DNA of 64,000 bases, taken from the NCBI GenBank assembly GCA_025529335.1, contig JAMYHX010000140.1, positions 1 to 64,000 on the forward strand. The letters are read 5' to 3'. This document shows, piece by piece, positions 12,215 to 25,130 of this stretch (position 1 is its first letter; every line of letters begins with the position of its first letter). A model generated the notes under the pieces. That model did not search any database. It saw nothing but the letters and a program-made list of their open reading frames with translations, and was not told where the DNA came from. The stretch comes from Rhizopus sp. PT2906. Lineage: Eukaryota; Mucoromycota; Mucoromycetes; Mucorales; Rhizopodaceae. Position numbers and translations under genes: made by a program.

Positions 12215-14383
12215 TCAGTAGATACGGAACCTCTTCTTCTCAAATCTAGGTCTGAGTTTACGTTCTCTATAGTCGCCTAATTTCTTGATCTCCTTCTTTT
12301 CAACACCTAATGATTTAACCTCACTATATCACAAGCATGTGAGTAAAACTGTAGAATAAAATAATTATATACACGCAAGTATTTACCGTTCGAATACTCT
12401 CTTTTTGTTATTCTTTTTCAGACTTGCTTTTTGCACAGCTGCATCCGCAGTGGGTTTGCTTGCATCCAAGGGTGATTGAAGTAGTGGTGTCAGGAGACCT
12501 TCAGATGCTAATTGTTCCTCAGGAGTAAGCTCAAACTCTAATTCCTTTGCACGCGTCATTTTTTCATAAGACAGGTGTTCATCTTTTGTTGTTAGATTGT
12601 ATGTATTATAATCTGCCTCTGTATCTGTATTATTATCTGTGGCTGAAAGATAGCTTAAACCTGATGCATCAGAATCGTAATTAACAGAGGATTGTTTTGA
12701 TTTTTTAGTCTTTAAATTGCGGGTTCCTGCTTCAGGCTCTTCTTCAATGCCAATGCCCTGCTCTTTAATAATCTTTGTCTCTTCATGTTCTATGTCTTGT
12801 GCATCATTCACTGTTTCATGAGTAATATCTTTTGCATGTTCATCCTGTGACGCACTTTGGATAGATGGTATTTTAGATGATTTGAGATTCTCTCTACTGT
12901 CGATACTGATATCACTAGAGCTTCTATTGTCATTCTTTTGCTTCATGCTTATGATTCCAAAAAAGCCACCATCAACTAGTGTTGTTTTAGGATTAACTGT
13001 TTGACGTCCATATCTCTTTGGAGTGTGCTTTTCAGGAATCACAACCGAGAGCAGAGGCTTATCAATGGTAGGTGTATTGCTGCTCTTTTGAGAGCTTGGC
13101 ACCTCCTGAGCAACTGTGTTTTGTGTATCTTCCCTGAGTTTGTCCGATTCAGGCAAGTTTTCTTGTTCTTTTTCTTGTGTTGATGCATCTTCGTTGTTTT
13201 GTTCCAGATGATGGGCGCCTTGTTCTGAACTTTCCGTTTCCTGATCATTAACATTTCTTTCATTATCTCCTTTCTTTTCCTTAGAACGTTGATCCGAAGC
13301 AGGCGTATATTGTGATGCCTTTGGTGTTTTACCATTATTTTTGTTCTTGCCATCATCCTTTTCTTTATTATTTTCCTTCTTGTTATCTACATTTATATCT
13401 TCTGTAGGATCCTGTTCTGACTCATCAGTGTCTTCGGTTTCGCTATCCGACAATATGCGGTAAGACTTGACTGTGCGCGCACGTCTTTTAGGTGGAAGAA
13501 CAGGTAAAGGCAGTTTTGGGGGCGCCCTCTTTTTGGCAGTATTACCAAGACTTGAGCGTCTGGTAGTAACCCTTTGCTGATTTGGCTTGGTAGATGAACG
13601 TGTGATCCTCCTAGAGCTTGTATAGTTCTCTTCTTCTTCTTCAGTCAAAGTGTGTTCCAAATCTTGTTCCACTGGCGAAGCGGGGTCATTATGCGGCTCT
13701 TCTTGCTGTGACTCGGTTCTACTGGGGCTAGATTTGCCCGACTTTGGTGAAGATCGTGAAGGAGATGTCTGTGCTTGGGGAAGGGATTGTGTAAAATAAG
13801 TTGAAGGAGGTCTACGTGTGGCCTGCGGAATGTAAGGAGGAGAGTTTATTGCATTAGAGTTCAAGCAACTATGAAAGTAAGTTTGTTCAACATGACGAGC
13901 ATCAAAGGTGTTTACATTTGAAGAAACGTACGAATAAGATGGATTGTACATGTACGGACCCAAGGGGCCATTGTATACCATTGGCTTGGTAGCATCACTC
14001 ACATAGTATGGTGGCCAGCCAGTGACGCCATAGAGTCTATTATTGTCTTGTCTTGATCTTTCACCATTGCCATCCGAATTTGTTGTCGAATGAGATAGGC
14101 TTGGAGAACGAACTTGATTAGGGTCTATATATTCATTAAGCCTTGCAATCTGCTCATGTAGGGAAGTCATTCTCTCTCTTGATGTCTGTTGCTCTTTTCT
14201 TAATTCTGCGATTTCGTTTTTCACATCTGTAACTAAAGAGAACAAACTAATGAGGGCATGAGAATATGTCTAAACATGACTAATAAGTGATTCAATCTTC
14301 TTCATTTGTTTAATTTATTACCTCTCCACTAGGACTTTCTCTTTGTTCAGATTGCGCTCTACGTTTTGCTTTGTGGTTCTTCA
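12215..14383 (-). CDS. Large disordered, probably nuclear protein; function unknown
   Basis: The main exon covers about 14232-12387. A 63-base intron (12386-12324) leads to a last exon ending at 12215, adding a basic tail (EVKSLGVEKKEIKKLGDYRE...RFRIY). The protein is about 670 residues. It opens with a short coiled coil (EIAELRKEQQTSRERM), followed by a long Ser/Pro/Asp/Glu/Lys-rich disordered region with basic patches (RRITRSSTK, KRRARTVKSY) next to an acidic patch (SDSETEDTDESEQ). This recalls nuclear chromatin-associated proteins, but no domain is recognised. A first exon beginning at 14383 (MKNHKAKRRAQSEQRES) fits a basic N-terminus. However, its best donor (GTAATA at about 14330) leaves the frame shifted, so the 5' junction is unresolved. 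Confidence 0.7.
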
Positions 14384-15884
14384 TTTGAATTAAAGTGTGA
14401 GAGTATAATGAAATGGTTTTTTTTGAATAAAAAAGTTTGTAGCTGACTGAGTTTTAAACTGCGGTCATTCTTTGTTATAATGGGAGCATCAAAAGTTTTA
14501 TCCTTGGCCATATTTCATTTACATACACAGCATTCCCTTTCTTTATTCATCAAGAGAAAGAAAGAAAGAAGTAGAGTAATTTGTCTTTATTTGCTTAATT
14601 TATCAAATGTATCAATTTATCATTCCCAAAGTGATTAAGTACTTACATTGCATCAAAACGTAACCCTTCGAAAAGAATTTTTTCTTTTCCCTAGTCATAG
14701 TAGTAATAACAATGGCTACAGAGTATAAACTGGGATAAAACGATACTATAAGTGATATTAGAGTTTATTTTATTGTTTCGTTTATCATAATGTTTGTCTT
14801 GAACAGAGCCAATCAGTGCTATAAGGATAATACTTCATGTGCTATTATCACAAAACCAAGCCATATATGTCATCAAGGTAGCTTTTCTGGTTTGATACAA
14901 GTGTATGTTACAAGCTTTTAAATTGGCCAGTAACAGTAATAATAGCTTCCTTATCGTATGCGCTACACTACATACATACATATATATACTTCACACTTGT
15001 AATATTGTATTATCAAAGTAATAGATTTAACCATTCTTTTTGATTTATAATTCAGAAAGAGTTCGGAATTAATAAAAAAGGAAACTAATCCAATCCATGT
15101 ATAGTTTTATGATAAAGTCAAGAGGAATTAATGTGTATTCACATAAAGCACTATAATTCTTATATCTATTTTATTATAGTGTGTTTATGCAAGCGTAGAT
15201 ATTATACACTTACGGTTGAATCTACTTTCAATATACACCCGTTTGTACTATTGAATATTTTGCTTGTACTTTTACCATCAGAACCTATTACAAGGGTATA
15301 TAGTAACACAGTTATGAACAATACTAATAAAATGGTTTCATACATGAGAAGTTATTGGCGTCAAATTGAATATTTGAAAATATATATGGTTAATATTCAG
15401 GACAAGCAATAAATAGTGAGATCTTTCAGTGTTTATTATGAATATAGGTACACTTCATGGTTTACATTACTGTAAATTAAGATTTACTTTATGTATGCTA
15501 TATAGCTTGCTAAAGTATAGAAGGCAGAGAGAGTGGGTGTAAAAAAGCTAACCATTTTAGTTAATTATATCTTAATATTGCCACCCAGGCAATAGAAACT
15601 CGAACATATTCAACAATTTAAAACTATCAGTATAAGCATTTCTCAAACCTCTAAAGTATTTTCATAGGCCTCAAATCATTGTCTCTTCAAGCTCAGAACT
15701 TTCTTGTGGTAATAATACACATTTACCGTATCACAAACATGATAATATCAAGTCCTTTTCAAGCTTACTATGAGATTATAGCTGATATAATTTAAAATAA
15801 GCTATACGTGGGTCGATTAACATCGCTATTGTGGCATTCTCATCACAGATGTATCGAATTTGTTAATGTAAGGGTGATTGCTGT

Positions 15885-16345
15885 TGATTTAATATGCGTG
15901 TCTCTGCTGGAATATGTCAACAATATAGCTTTATTTGTGTACAGATTGTTGTGCCAGTACAACTATAGCAATAAATATTCTTTGTAAGCGAACTACTCGG
16001 GATCTTATCCTTCCGTATGTGTCCAATCACATATGAACCCAACCTTAGGGCGCCGTTACAATAGCCATTTGAACGTCAGTGCTCCTATCCTCAGATCGAC
16101 GGTTCCTTATTCGACACTCATTGTCAGATCATGTATCACCTTTATCTCAAGGTACCTTCAGGTACCTTGAACTAATAGATAAACCTTGATCAAAGGTTGT
16201 CCCAGTTCTTCCCATTCTACATGGATGCTTATAGGTCACATAACGATATCCAATTATTGTTATTGTTTGTAGATGTTAAAAAGTATAAATATCATTGTTT
16301 TATTCATTGTAAATAAAGATAATCATATATTTCAGTCTCACTGAC
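15885..16345. repeat. Possible solo LTR-like or other element segment
   Basis: The segment differs from its surroundings: more balanced base composition at 16000-16240, palindromes at 16148-16169 and 16183-16199, then GTATAAATAT at about 16284 and AATAAAGA near 16313. A promoter-like signal followed by a polyadenylation-like signal is the order found inside LTRs. No target-site duplication or internal retroelement domain was found and ends are not defined, so this is a weak call. Confidence 0.25.
16148..16169. repeat. Perfect 10-bp inverted repeat with 2-base spacer
   Basis: CAAGGTACCT, TC, AGGTACCTTG: arms are exact reverse complements. A looser palindrome built on AACCTTGATCAAAGGTT follows at 16183-16199. 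This could be a protein-binding site, a transposon end or a hairpin. Confidence 0.6.
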
Positions 16346-19300
16346 TTATAGTCTTTTTCCTATTCTTTTTATTACTAGTTTTTGTCTCTTACCTTTATAT
16401 TTGGCAAAACACAGATGATTAATAGGCTTATTCTTAAAACCATTTCTATTCAGAGATTAAGGGTACAGTTAACAGCTAAGAAATAAGAACAGGAAAATGT
16501 TATTCTTGAAAGAAAAATTCGAAAAATAGCAAGAAAAGCTATAACAAGAAAATACTATTTGAGGCATTTGTTTAGAAATGTCCGTTTAATTTGCGGGAAT
16601 AGTAGATAGATCAAGTCGTAGTATACTAGATGGTTGAATTCATGGTTTGTTATAAGCAATGATTTCTCTTATGTCTTCCAATGAGGGCTATTAAGGGAAA
16701 AACACACACACACAGATTAGCTTGGTGATTTTATATAAAGCTTATAAAAGATGCACACTGTCTTCCTGTTTACAGTAAAATTTTGAACGCTTCTCGTATT
16801 AAACATACACTGTTTAAACTGCGAATCATATTTGTAAACAAAACGCGATCATACAATTAGGCTGAAAATTAGTTAAAAATAGTTTCTGGAGAGGATGGCG
16901 GACTTTCAAAAGCGTTATGTAGCACCAATACTGCTGATTATGTAGTGAGAAAAATAATACTTCGACTGATTTAGTAATACACGACGTACGTGAGGTATTG
17001 GTTGTAGTTTTATAGTTGTTGTTATTACTCGTGTAAATGTGTAGAATAAAAGCAAAGAAGTGATGAGTCTCTGTTTATCCTTTTATTAAAAGTGAGAGGA
17101 GGCGCTCATAGCAAAAAGAAAGTAGATTGTTTTAAAAGATGTCGGAGTACTAATTAAGGCACATTTAATTAAGTCAAATGTAATTTCACACGTAAATCTT
17201 AGTATTAGACATGATCAAATACGACAGTACCTATATTGATTATAAAGTTAAATAATGTTTAGCTTACAACTATGAAAAAAGCAGGGCTCAAGTTAAAACA
17301 TCTTTTCAATGCCTAACACTCCGTCGAATTCCCTTATAAGTAGGGTGGTTGACAAAGGCAATAGTAGCGATGAAAAGTATGCAATGCTGAAATATTACGG
17401 TATAGTATAGCTTGTATGCAGTTTATCAACGTTTTTATATATTAAATCGTAACATATTAAACAAATATCTACTGCGTTTAACGTTTTTATAAAGCTAGCC
17501 AGTCAGCTTTAGCCAGGGAGCTATGACCCTTATCTTTTGCTTGTTGAAATAGTTAACAAGCCTGTAGATATCGTGGATATCATATATATATATATATTAC
17601 AATTTTCACAAAATACAAGTTTCATTATAATAGATTGATCATCAGGTACTTTTTACTTTACTGCTTAGTTGAAACAAAGGCGCTTCCGCTTGTAATTATA
17701 GCTGAATACACTAAAGTAATTACAATGCTGTATAGCTCTCTTGTATAACAACCAATGTATGTAGTATAACAATGTACCGTTAGGAGCAATAAGATCTCAG
17801 CTAGTTGGTTTTTAACTAGTTAAAATATATTTTCTTCTGATAAATAATAATCTGCAACTATAAATCTCTAGTATTTTCACACCCAAGAAAAATATGATGT
17901 ATTTTTTCCTTTTTACTCATCTATGCCCTAATATTGAGCCTTTTTTTTTACTCCTATTTCTGTATGTGATACATACTGTACAACGCATATATTATAAGCC
18001 ACGCCATAACCTTTGCACGTATTTTCTTTACCTTTCATTATACAACTTAGAACAAATCCTCGCTTTCATTGGACGATTTATTAGATATGCGCACCATGTT
18101 CCAAGAAGTTGACCACTAAAATTCTTCAAGTGAGCAATAAGCAACATATAAATATTCTTTTAAGCATTCATGCGCTTAGCAATATGGATGACTGTCATAT
18201 ACAAGCGCATTACGACAGTGAAAGATGCATTCTACGTTTGTATCTTTTATTAATCAGATTTAGATAATTAACAATAAGCAAATCTCAATTACTCAAGAGC
18301 AGCTACTCTAATTTTAAAGTAAAGTGTATGCATAATTTATATAGCTCAATTAATATTATTTTCAACAGCCAATGTCGTGTTTACATAGATCACACATCTC
18401 TTAATTCTCTGTTTATTCATTCTCAGCTAATAGACGACGTCAGACATTTACGGTCGTCACCTCTCATACATATTCGGGTCGTGCCCTCATTTATTAGTTC
18501 TTCTCTCAACTTTGAATAAAGAATAGTAATTGTTAGCTATTGACTCCTACTGTTCTTATATACAAATACCAAAAATACAACAGCCAATACCTAGACCTTT
18601 TCTACCTTGGGTATACAGACTTACCCGGATATATGGCCTTCTTCTATGTAATAGAGATCCTTGGTGCATTATCGTACTTGCTTACTAATTTGTTTTCTCT
18701 CTCTACTCAATTAAATCTCTTGTGATATAAACATCCAATTAAAATTCTATTAAGATATAGTAAAGATATGTAAATTTGATACTACAGAAAGTTGCTTTTT
18801 AATCATAAAGTAAATGACACAAGCTATACTAACACTTCTTGTTTAATACTAATTCATAATAATATAGCGATGACTTTATAAAGGATATGACACTTTGAAG
18901 AGTACTTTTCATTAACTTTACGTAAGGTTAAAGCATATAGTAGAACAATTTGTTTACACGTCTATTATATGTCATATTTAGAAAGCTGAAGTCGATAATA
19001 AGATGTATAACTGGCTAACCACACTTTAAATTATACTAACTTTAAGAAAATTATATTTCAAAACTAACCCATCGTCTATTGTTGTATTTTTTGCATTATT
19101 AATTTTAAAAGAACTGTAAGCCGATGAGTAATAATATAGACTCTTTATTGGAGAAAGAAGAAAAGGGAAATTTTATATTAGATAAAAATATATTACAATA
19201 TCTGGAATTACGATGCTAGAGTGTATATAAAATGTAATTTTATGTATAGTTATGTTGTATGATATGATTATGTTGCAATGTACCTGCTGTAGTTGTCATG

Positions 19301-19967
19301 ATTATGAGTGTATATATTGATACTGCTATATTTTATATTATATAGAGTATAGAGTTGTTATGTCTACCATGCGGGAGGTGAAAAGTCCCAATCAAGAGTG
19401 CTAATCTCTAGTCTACTACTATTATTTGTTCTCTAGCTTATATTGATCTTACATCACTAAACACGACGCCTAATGAAAGCAATTGATATGTAGATAGAAA
19501 TGATAAATTTATCCTAAGAATACTTGATTGTATGTGACTGGAATAAGTCTATACTAAAGAAAGAACAATACAAACAAAATAACCATAAAATACTTTATTC
19601 TAACATGACACGACATTGTTACATTGGGTAGCGATTGGTGTTATCATCCTCAAAATTATTCAATTTCCCATCTTTTGTTCCTGAATCACAATCTATAATT
19701 ACACAGTTCTTCGATTTTAATATAAATATCTTTATATTTTATTTTTTTTAAGAAAAAACAGACTTTCTTTACTGCAATATTTCGTCTAATTAACAAAAAC
19801 ACTAGAAGACGCGAACCTCTTCTATTTTCCATTCGTATAAGAAGACAACCTTATCACCATGTTCTATTTTCGTTGATCGTGATTAATGCCCGTAAAACTC
19901 ATGTTTGCATATAAAGTGATGCTGTTTGTAGTAATGAGCTTTTTTCTGCAATATGCCTCCAATAATG

Positions 19968-20215
19968 AAGAAGTAATAAAGGAAAAGGGTGTTGACGAAT
20001 CTCTACATAACATCTTTATTGTAGATAAAGTATAAGACGAAGGAAAGATTATTAGTCATTATCGTTGCTATATATATATAAAAGCTATTTTTACATGGCC
20101 AATGAGAATTGAGAATGTCACGATATATGTTAATAACATGTATTGTTGTCAGTCCCTTTGTATTATTCATTCTTGGATTATAATTTATTGTAACCTCATA
20201 CAATAAAGTATTCAG
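19968..20215. repeat. Dispersed degenerate repeat, copy B
   Basis: Counterpart of copy A at 10583-10800, same orientation, with the shared blocks in the same order. The best-conserved part is TTGTATTATTCATTCTTGG followed by GTAACCTCATACAATAA at about 20159-20207. Confidence 0.5.
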
Positions 20216-23200
20216 ATAAATACGACGCTTTCTTTTTTCTTGCTCTTAATACAGAGGCTATTACAGATTTATTGACATACTTTTTCATTTATTGATTTTT
20301 TATTATCTGTGATATATCACAAGAAAGGAAGGGCTAACCTATTGTTGCCTCTTACCCGTACTAATTATGAGATCGCTGTATAAAAAATCTATCAGCGAAG
20401 TACTATATAGTCAAAATATAGAGCTTAAGGATTACGTATGATAAGCATTATCACTTATTATGAAGCCTAGGTAGTGACAAAATGAGAAAATTGTATAGAT
20501 TTTAACACATGAAAAACATGCTATAATGCTCCTAACATGTAACTAGTAGCTATAACGGTTTATAATAACTTATGTTCTATTACCCCTGGAGCTTTTCCTT
20601 ACATGAATTTTTTTTTACATACAAGGTGTATATCAAAGTACTAGCAATACGTATAGATTAAGCATTGGAACCGTATAAATGTGAAATGCCATTAGCATAT
20701 TTAAAGTTTTTATTGTAAATATTGCTTACTTTTATGAAAATATCTTCTAGTTCTTTCTCATTTTTACTACATATTTTCTAGAAAAATTATGATACTTAAA
20801 GTATTTTACTATACTTCAGCTGATGCAAGTACATAAACGAATTACTTTTGATATTTTGATAATCTGTTATTTAGGATCATACCATCATCCTTATAACATG
20901 TTAGAGATATACATGAAAGTGAATAATCACACATATACAATTATAAAACAACTGACTTGAGCGCTCTTCTAAAGCATCATTTTACACTTATACGATGTCT
21001 GCATCTCTTTGATAGTGAAAAAGCTTATTGTCGAAGAATCTTAGTCTTACAAAAATGTCAGAAACATTGAACCGCTTCTGTTTTCCATTTAGCACAAGAG
21101 CGTATCTTATCCATAGCGTCTTCAAGCCACTAATAATCCTTTTGTGACATTGTCATTTACTTTCATTTTAAGCACTGTCTTTTACCATCTTAATTGACAG
21201 TTTTGTAACAAACGTTTGCCATGCAAATGCAAATGATTAAAGTTTACCATTGTAATGAAAAGGGATATTCATTTAATGTAAAAATTTTGGTAATAACGTA
21301 CAAAAAATCTTAGAAGCTTCAAGTCCCTTCTATTTACCTTATTACTGCCGACTGTTCATTCTATTCTAAAGCACTGAATGTCTCATAGATTTTGTTAATC
21401 ACGCTCATTTTGAACAAAAATCCCTTTTTTTCGGTTAAGCTGAAGACTCAAGAATACATATCAGATATAAATAATAGCAAAACTATTCCTTTTGAAAACT
21501 AACAAACAAATGTGGAGCATTTGATCAAGGAAGAACGTACTGTCAGCAATTCATTAAATGCAACTTAAAGTGTCGAATTGGTAACAATATTTTCTTGTGC
21601 AAATGAAAAATAAAATAGATCTATAGATTCTAACGGTTTTGTAAGCTATTACTGTGACTTTTGTAGTAAGTAAACTCCTTCTTTATTAAAATGAATATGG
21701 TCATATTGCTTAAATTATGTAACATATATATCAAATAAAATAACAATAAAATTAAAGTTGGGCTCAACTACACAACGAGGTTAAATAAGTTAATCAGCAT
21801 AACATCCTTTTATTTATTCTCATTTTCCAAAGACAGAGTGTAATACATGAAAATAAAGAAATCCTTCTATATGTGTAAAAGCCATTTAACATTCAATGCT
21901 ATTTAAGTTTTTTTTTTTCAAGACCATTTATAGCGGTTAATCTTAATATTCTCATTGTCCATATTTTGAAATGTAAGGAGGTTTTATTGCACAAGTTCAC
22001 CGGCTCTGTTAGTATAATCCGGGTGCCTTCTGCGATATGGAACACGCGTTTTGTCGCTGCTATTGTCAGGTATATTTTTAAACACTTCGTATATAGCAGT
22101 TATGTTTGCTTTCGCCAAAAGTTTTGAGCTTCAAAAATGAGAATAAAGTATATTTGCAAAAGCATTATGAGAATTCAAAAAGAAGCCATATGAAATGACT
22201 CTAGTGTATCTTTTAGTGGTATCTCTAATCAACGTATGTACATGTATTTACCAAGGTATACCTACAGAAGAGTATTTTATACATACAATTTTTGCTATTA
22301 AAATACCGCTGTACAGCTTATAACATCAATATTATTTATTCGTAATCGTACAATAGTATCTTGGCGAAGACAAGTGAATTAAGCGCTATATACTAATATA
22401 GGAGCGGACGTGCTATTAAGAGTACTCGTATAATATGATATAGTTTATAACATTCCAGCTATACTGTTACATTAGGTAACTAATGTATGATCGTCCCTGA
22501 AACTATTTAAACTACAGTATATTGTACTTTATCTTTGTTTCGTTGTTACATCATATATAGAAATTTATATAAGTATCTTCATATTATTTTTAAAATAAAA
22601 GACAGACTTTCTTTACCATAAGGTTCGTGAAACTTGCAAACACACTAAAAGACTCGAACTCTTCTATTTTCAATTTGCATAATTTTTACACTTATCAATA
22701 CCAATTCATCTTATAGCTGGCGTAGAAAATACCTGCTTATAGATGATATTGAAATGAACGACTATAATCAGTATGAATAAAGTGTATTCATACAATATAA
22801 AATTATATATATACTTTCAATTATAGGTTAAACATATGGATAGAGTTTTTCTTAGATATAGTTCATTACTTCTACACTTAGGAAAGGTGATATATTGAAT
22901 AAACATTATGACTCTTCCTATAATTATGCTAGTCTTAATATCATTTTAGTTGACAGTTCAGTTACACCAATCAAATCAACTGTTATAAATTCTTTTGAAC
23001 TGATCACTCTAATAAAAAGGGCTTTCCACATCACAAGAATTTTAATCATTACCTAAAAACACTAGAAGCTACTAACCCATTTCATTTGCCTTTCAACAAA
23101 TTAATTTATCCTATCAATAACAATGAAGGCATTCTTGATAATTCAGAGATAATTTTTTTTGAGATGGCTGTGCCCCATGATTAGTAGTTCTACTTCAGAA

Positions 23201-23889
23201 TGCTTTACCTGGAAATTAAAAAGTAAAACATTAGAAAAATGTTAATTTAGTATCTATATATGCTACTGAATTACTGTATATTGTCACCCTAACGTAAATC
23301 AGTAAAGTTATTAAATAAGTATTTTAACACAGGACCCTGGTACTTACACTATTGATTTTTTAATGATGAAACTTATACTGCTCATTTATGATGAGACATA
23401 TCATATTTTGGCCGAATATTTTTTTTCTCTATATATCTTACTATTCGTTTAAGGCACTTGCATTTTTTTATTGTATTGACCCCTTTTCTTCATACCGTTA
23501 CGTCTGTTAAGCAATTAAGATTGTTCTGTAATTAGACTAGCAGTTGAGCTTATTGTTATTTTGGTTGACAGATTGGTTACACGATTTAACTAAGTAATTA
23601 CAAGTATCATCGTTTTATCACTTTGATAAAAGAGTTTCCTTTACCGCAAGAATCTTGGTCAAATCCTACTGATAAAATATTTCCTTATGTGGAATGGAAA
23701 TAGAAGGGGTTCAATTCTTCTAATGTTTTGTAAGTTAGACTGGAGTTTCTTGTGCTAAAGATTCTTTTATTAAAATGAATAAATATAATTGTTTGTATTT
23801 GTTTGGATTGATTGTATAACGATCTGTTATTTGATATGACATTAGAGCTTAATTTGAGCTAATTTGTACGACGACATTTCATTCGTTTA

Positions 23890-23891
<2 letters not shown>

Positions 23892-23943
<52 letters not shown>
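23892..23943 (+). repeat. Uninterrupted run of 52 A
   Basis: A perfect homopolymer lying inside a copy of the degenerate repeat family, at the place where other copies carry only five A (CTAAAAACACTAG). It is either a slippage expansion of that tract or a poly(A) tail from retroposition. Exact length may be affected by sequencing. Confidence 0.85.
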
Positions 23944-23945
<2 letters not shown>

Positions 23946-24334
23946 AAAAGCCACGAGCCTCTTCTGTTTTCCATTTCATTTAAGAATTTATCTTATCACT
24001 CCTAAGCTGCTTCATGTTCTATGTGTAAAAATTATGTGTAGATACGGAATTGTCGGCTCTGTTGAGTAACTTGTGTTGAATACAAAGGTAATCAGTATAA
24101 AAGAATAAAAGCTAGAAGTAACTAGGCGAAACGATTACCTGTTGGCTGAATATCAAGAAAGAATATTTATGCTAAATGTTAATTGCATTTTAAAATGAGA
24201 TCACGAACTTTTAATAATGATAATTGAAACTGTATAACTTCAACTAATTGGATGTGTTTGATAAGAGAGTCATTTTCTAGGAACAATGGCAGTTCTGAAT
24301 CATTTGTTGTACGTTCTTTTAGATTCAATGAGTT

Positions 24335-24399
24335 GGTAATTGATCGGCATAGCTCTGATCTGACTTTTAACAGTTTTAGCTATGGTCCGATCAATTGCC
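24335..24399. repeat. Imperfect inverted repeat with 20-base arms
   Basis: The left arm GGTAATTGATCGGCATAGCT pairs with the right arm at 24378-24399 (AGCTATGGTCCGATCAATTG then CC), with one mismatch and a 2-base bulge around a 23-base loop. It lies between a plus and a minus copy of the repeat family, near the middle of that putative element. Confidence 0.55.
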
Positions 24400-25130
24400 A
24401 TTTAATAACAAGCTGAAGCAAGATAACTGACAGTTGATATTTCATATGTGATTTATAGTTGATCCACCAAATATAAAAGCAACAATAAGGAATACATACT
24501 CCTATATTATATTATTGTATTAGAAGCCTTAAATTGATAAATCTAATAATTGATATTAAGCTGTATTGAGATATAAAGAGAGCTTATTGAAAAGGTGAAT
24601 AGACATGATTCTATACTTCTAATGTTTTGTAATTTACTATTAAGATTCATGTGTTAAAGAAAGTTCCTTTTTTATTTAAACAATAGAAAATAATTATTCA
24701 TATCTTTTGAATTAATACGTGTAGCAATGATTAGCTCAAGGAATAATAGAGCTGCTTTCAAACTAAATGCGACGGCAATACAAGGTTCGTTACCAAACGT
24801 AACAGTATAAACATTCATATTACTTTGTTTTATAAAAAGGTTTGTATAGCATTCTCGTATAACTACATAAGTTTCAGATATATCATTAACAATTGGTCAA
24901 GTACGACTTTGATGAGTCGATGAAATTGACAAAGTATTTTTCTGTTAGATAGCATTCTTATATAATACAGTTCTACGTGAGATCGTATTATTTTCAGTAT
25001 TCTCAGTTTAATCAACATATATACATATATATATGTATATTAATACTAGCGTTATAATATTTCCCCTCAAAAGTCGTGTATCTCAATAGAGTCTTTATTC
25101 CACACAATTTGCTCTTCCTCGAACTTTCTC

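Larger units (their letters stand above)
19610..24725. repeat. Degenerate repeat family in both orientations (TIR/MITE-like)
   Basis: A unit of at least 110 bases recurs. Its core reads approximately CACTAGAAG...GAACC.CTTCTATTTTCC, preceded by an AATAAAAG..TTTCTTTAC..AAGAATCTT-type block. Plus-orientation copies lie near 19690-19860, 20995-21118, 22540-22705, 22925-23120, 23550-23655 (head only) and 23815-24000. Reverse copies lie near 21595-21735, 23655-23815 and 24590-24725. Reverse copies sit 0.6-0.8 kb after plus copies, as expected for terminal inverted repeats of short elements. The 19.6 and 22.5 kb copies also match upstream of the core for about 130 bases (GTTACATT.GGTA). Copies are strongly diverged, so the family is old. 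No transposase was seen. Confidence 0.6.

Noticed and set aside
15131..15412. 93-codon plus-strand open frame
   Set aside because: Composition is that of a chance frame in A/T-rich DNA (Ile, Tyr, Leu), with no motif and no splice partner.
17578..17599. TA repeats as replication origin or regulatory site
   Set aside because: Short TA microsatellites are scattered throughout the window; nothing specific marks this one.
18328..18725. Two consecutive plus frames of about 60 codons
   Set aside because: No shared frame, no intron between them and no protein-like pattern.
21995..22065. CTCTGTTAGTATAAT resembling the D-arm region of a tRNA
   Set aside because: The rest of the cloverleaf cannot be drawn and no TPsiC arm follows.
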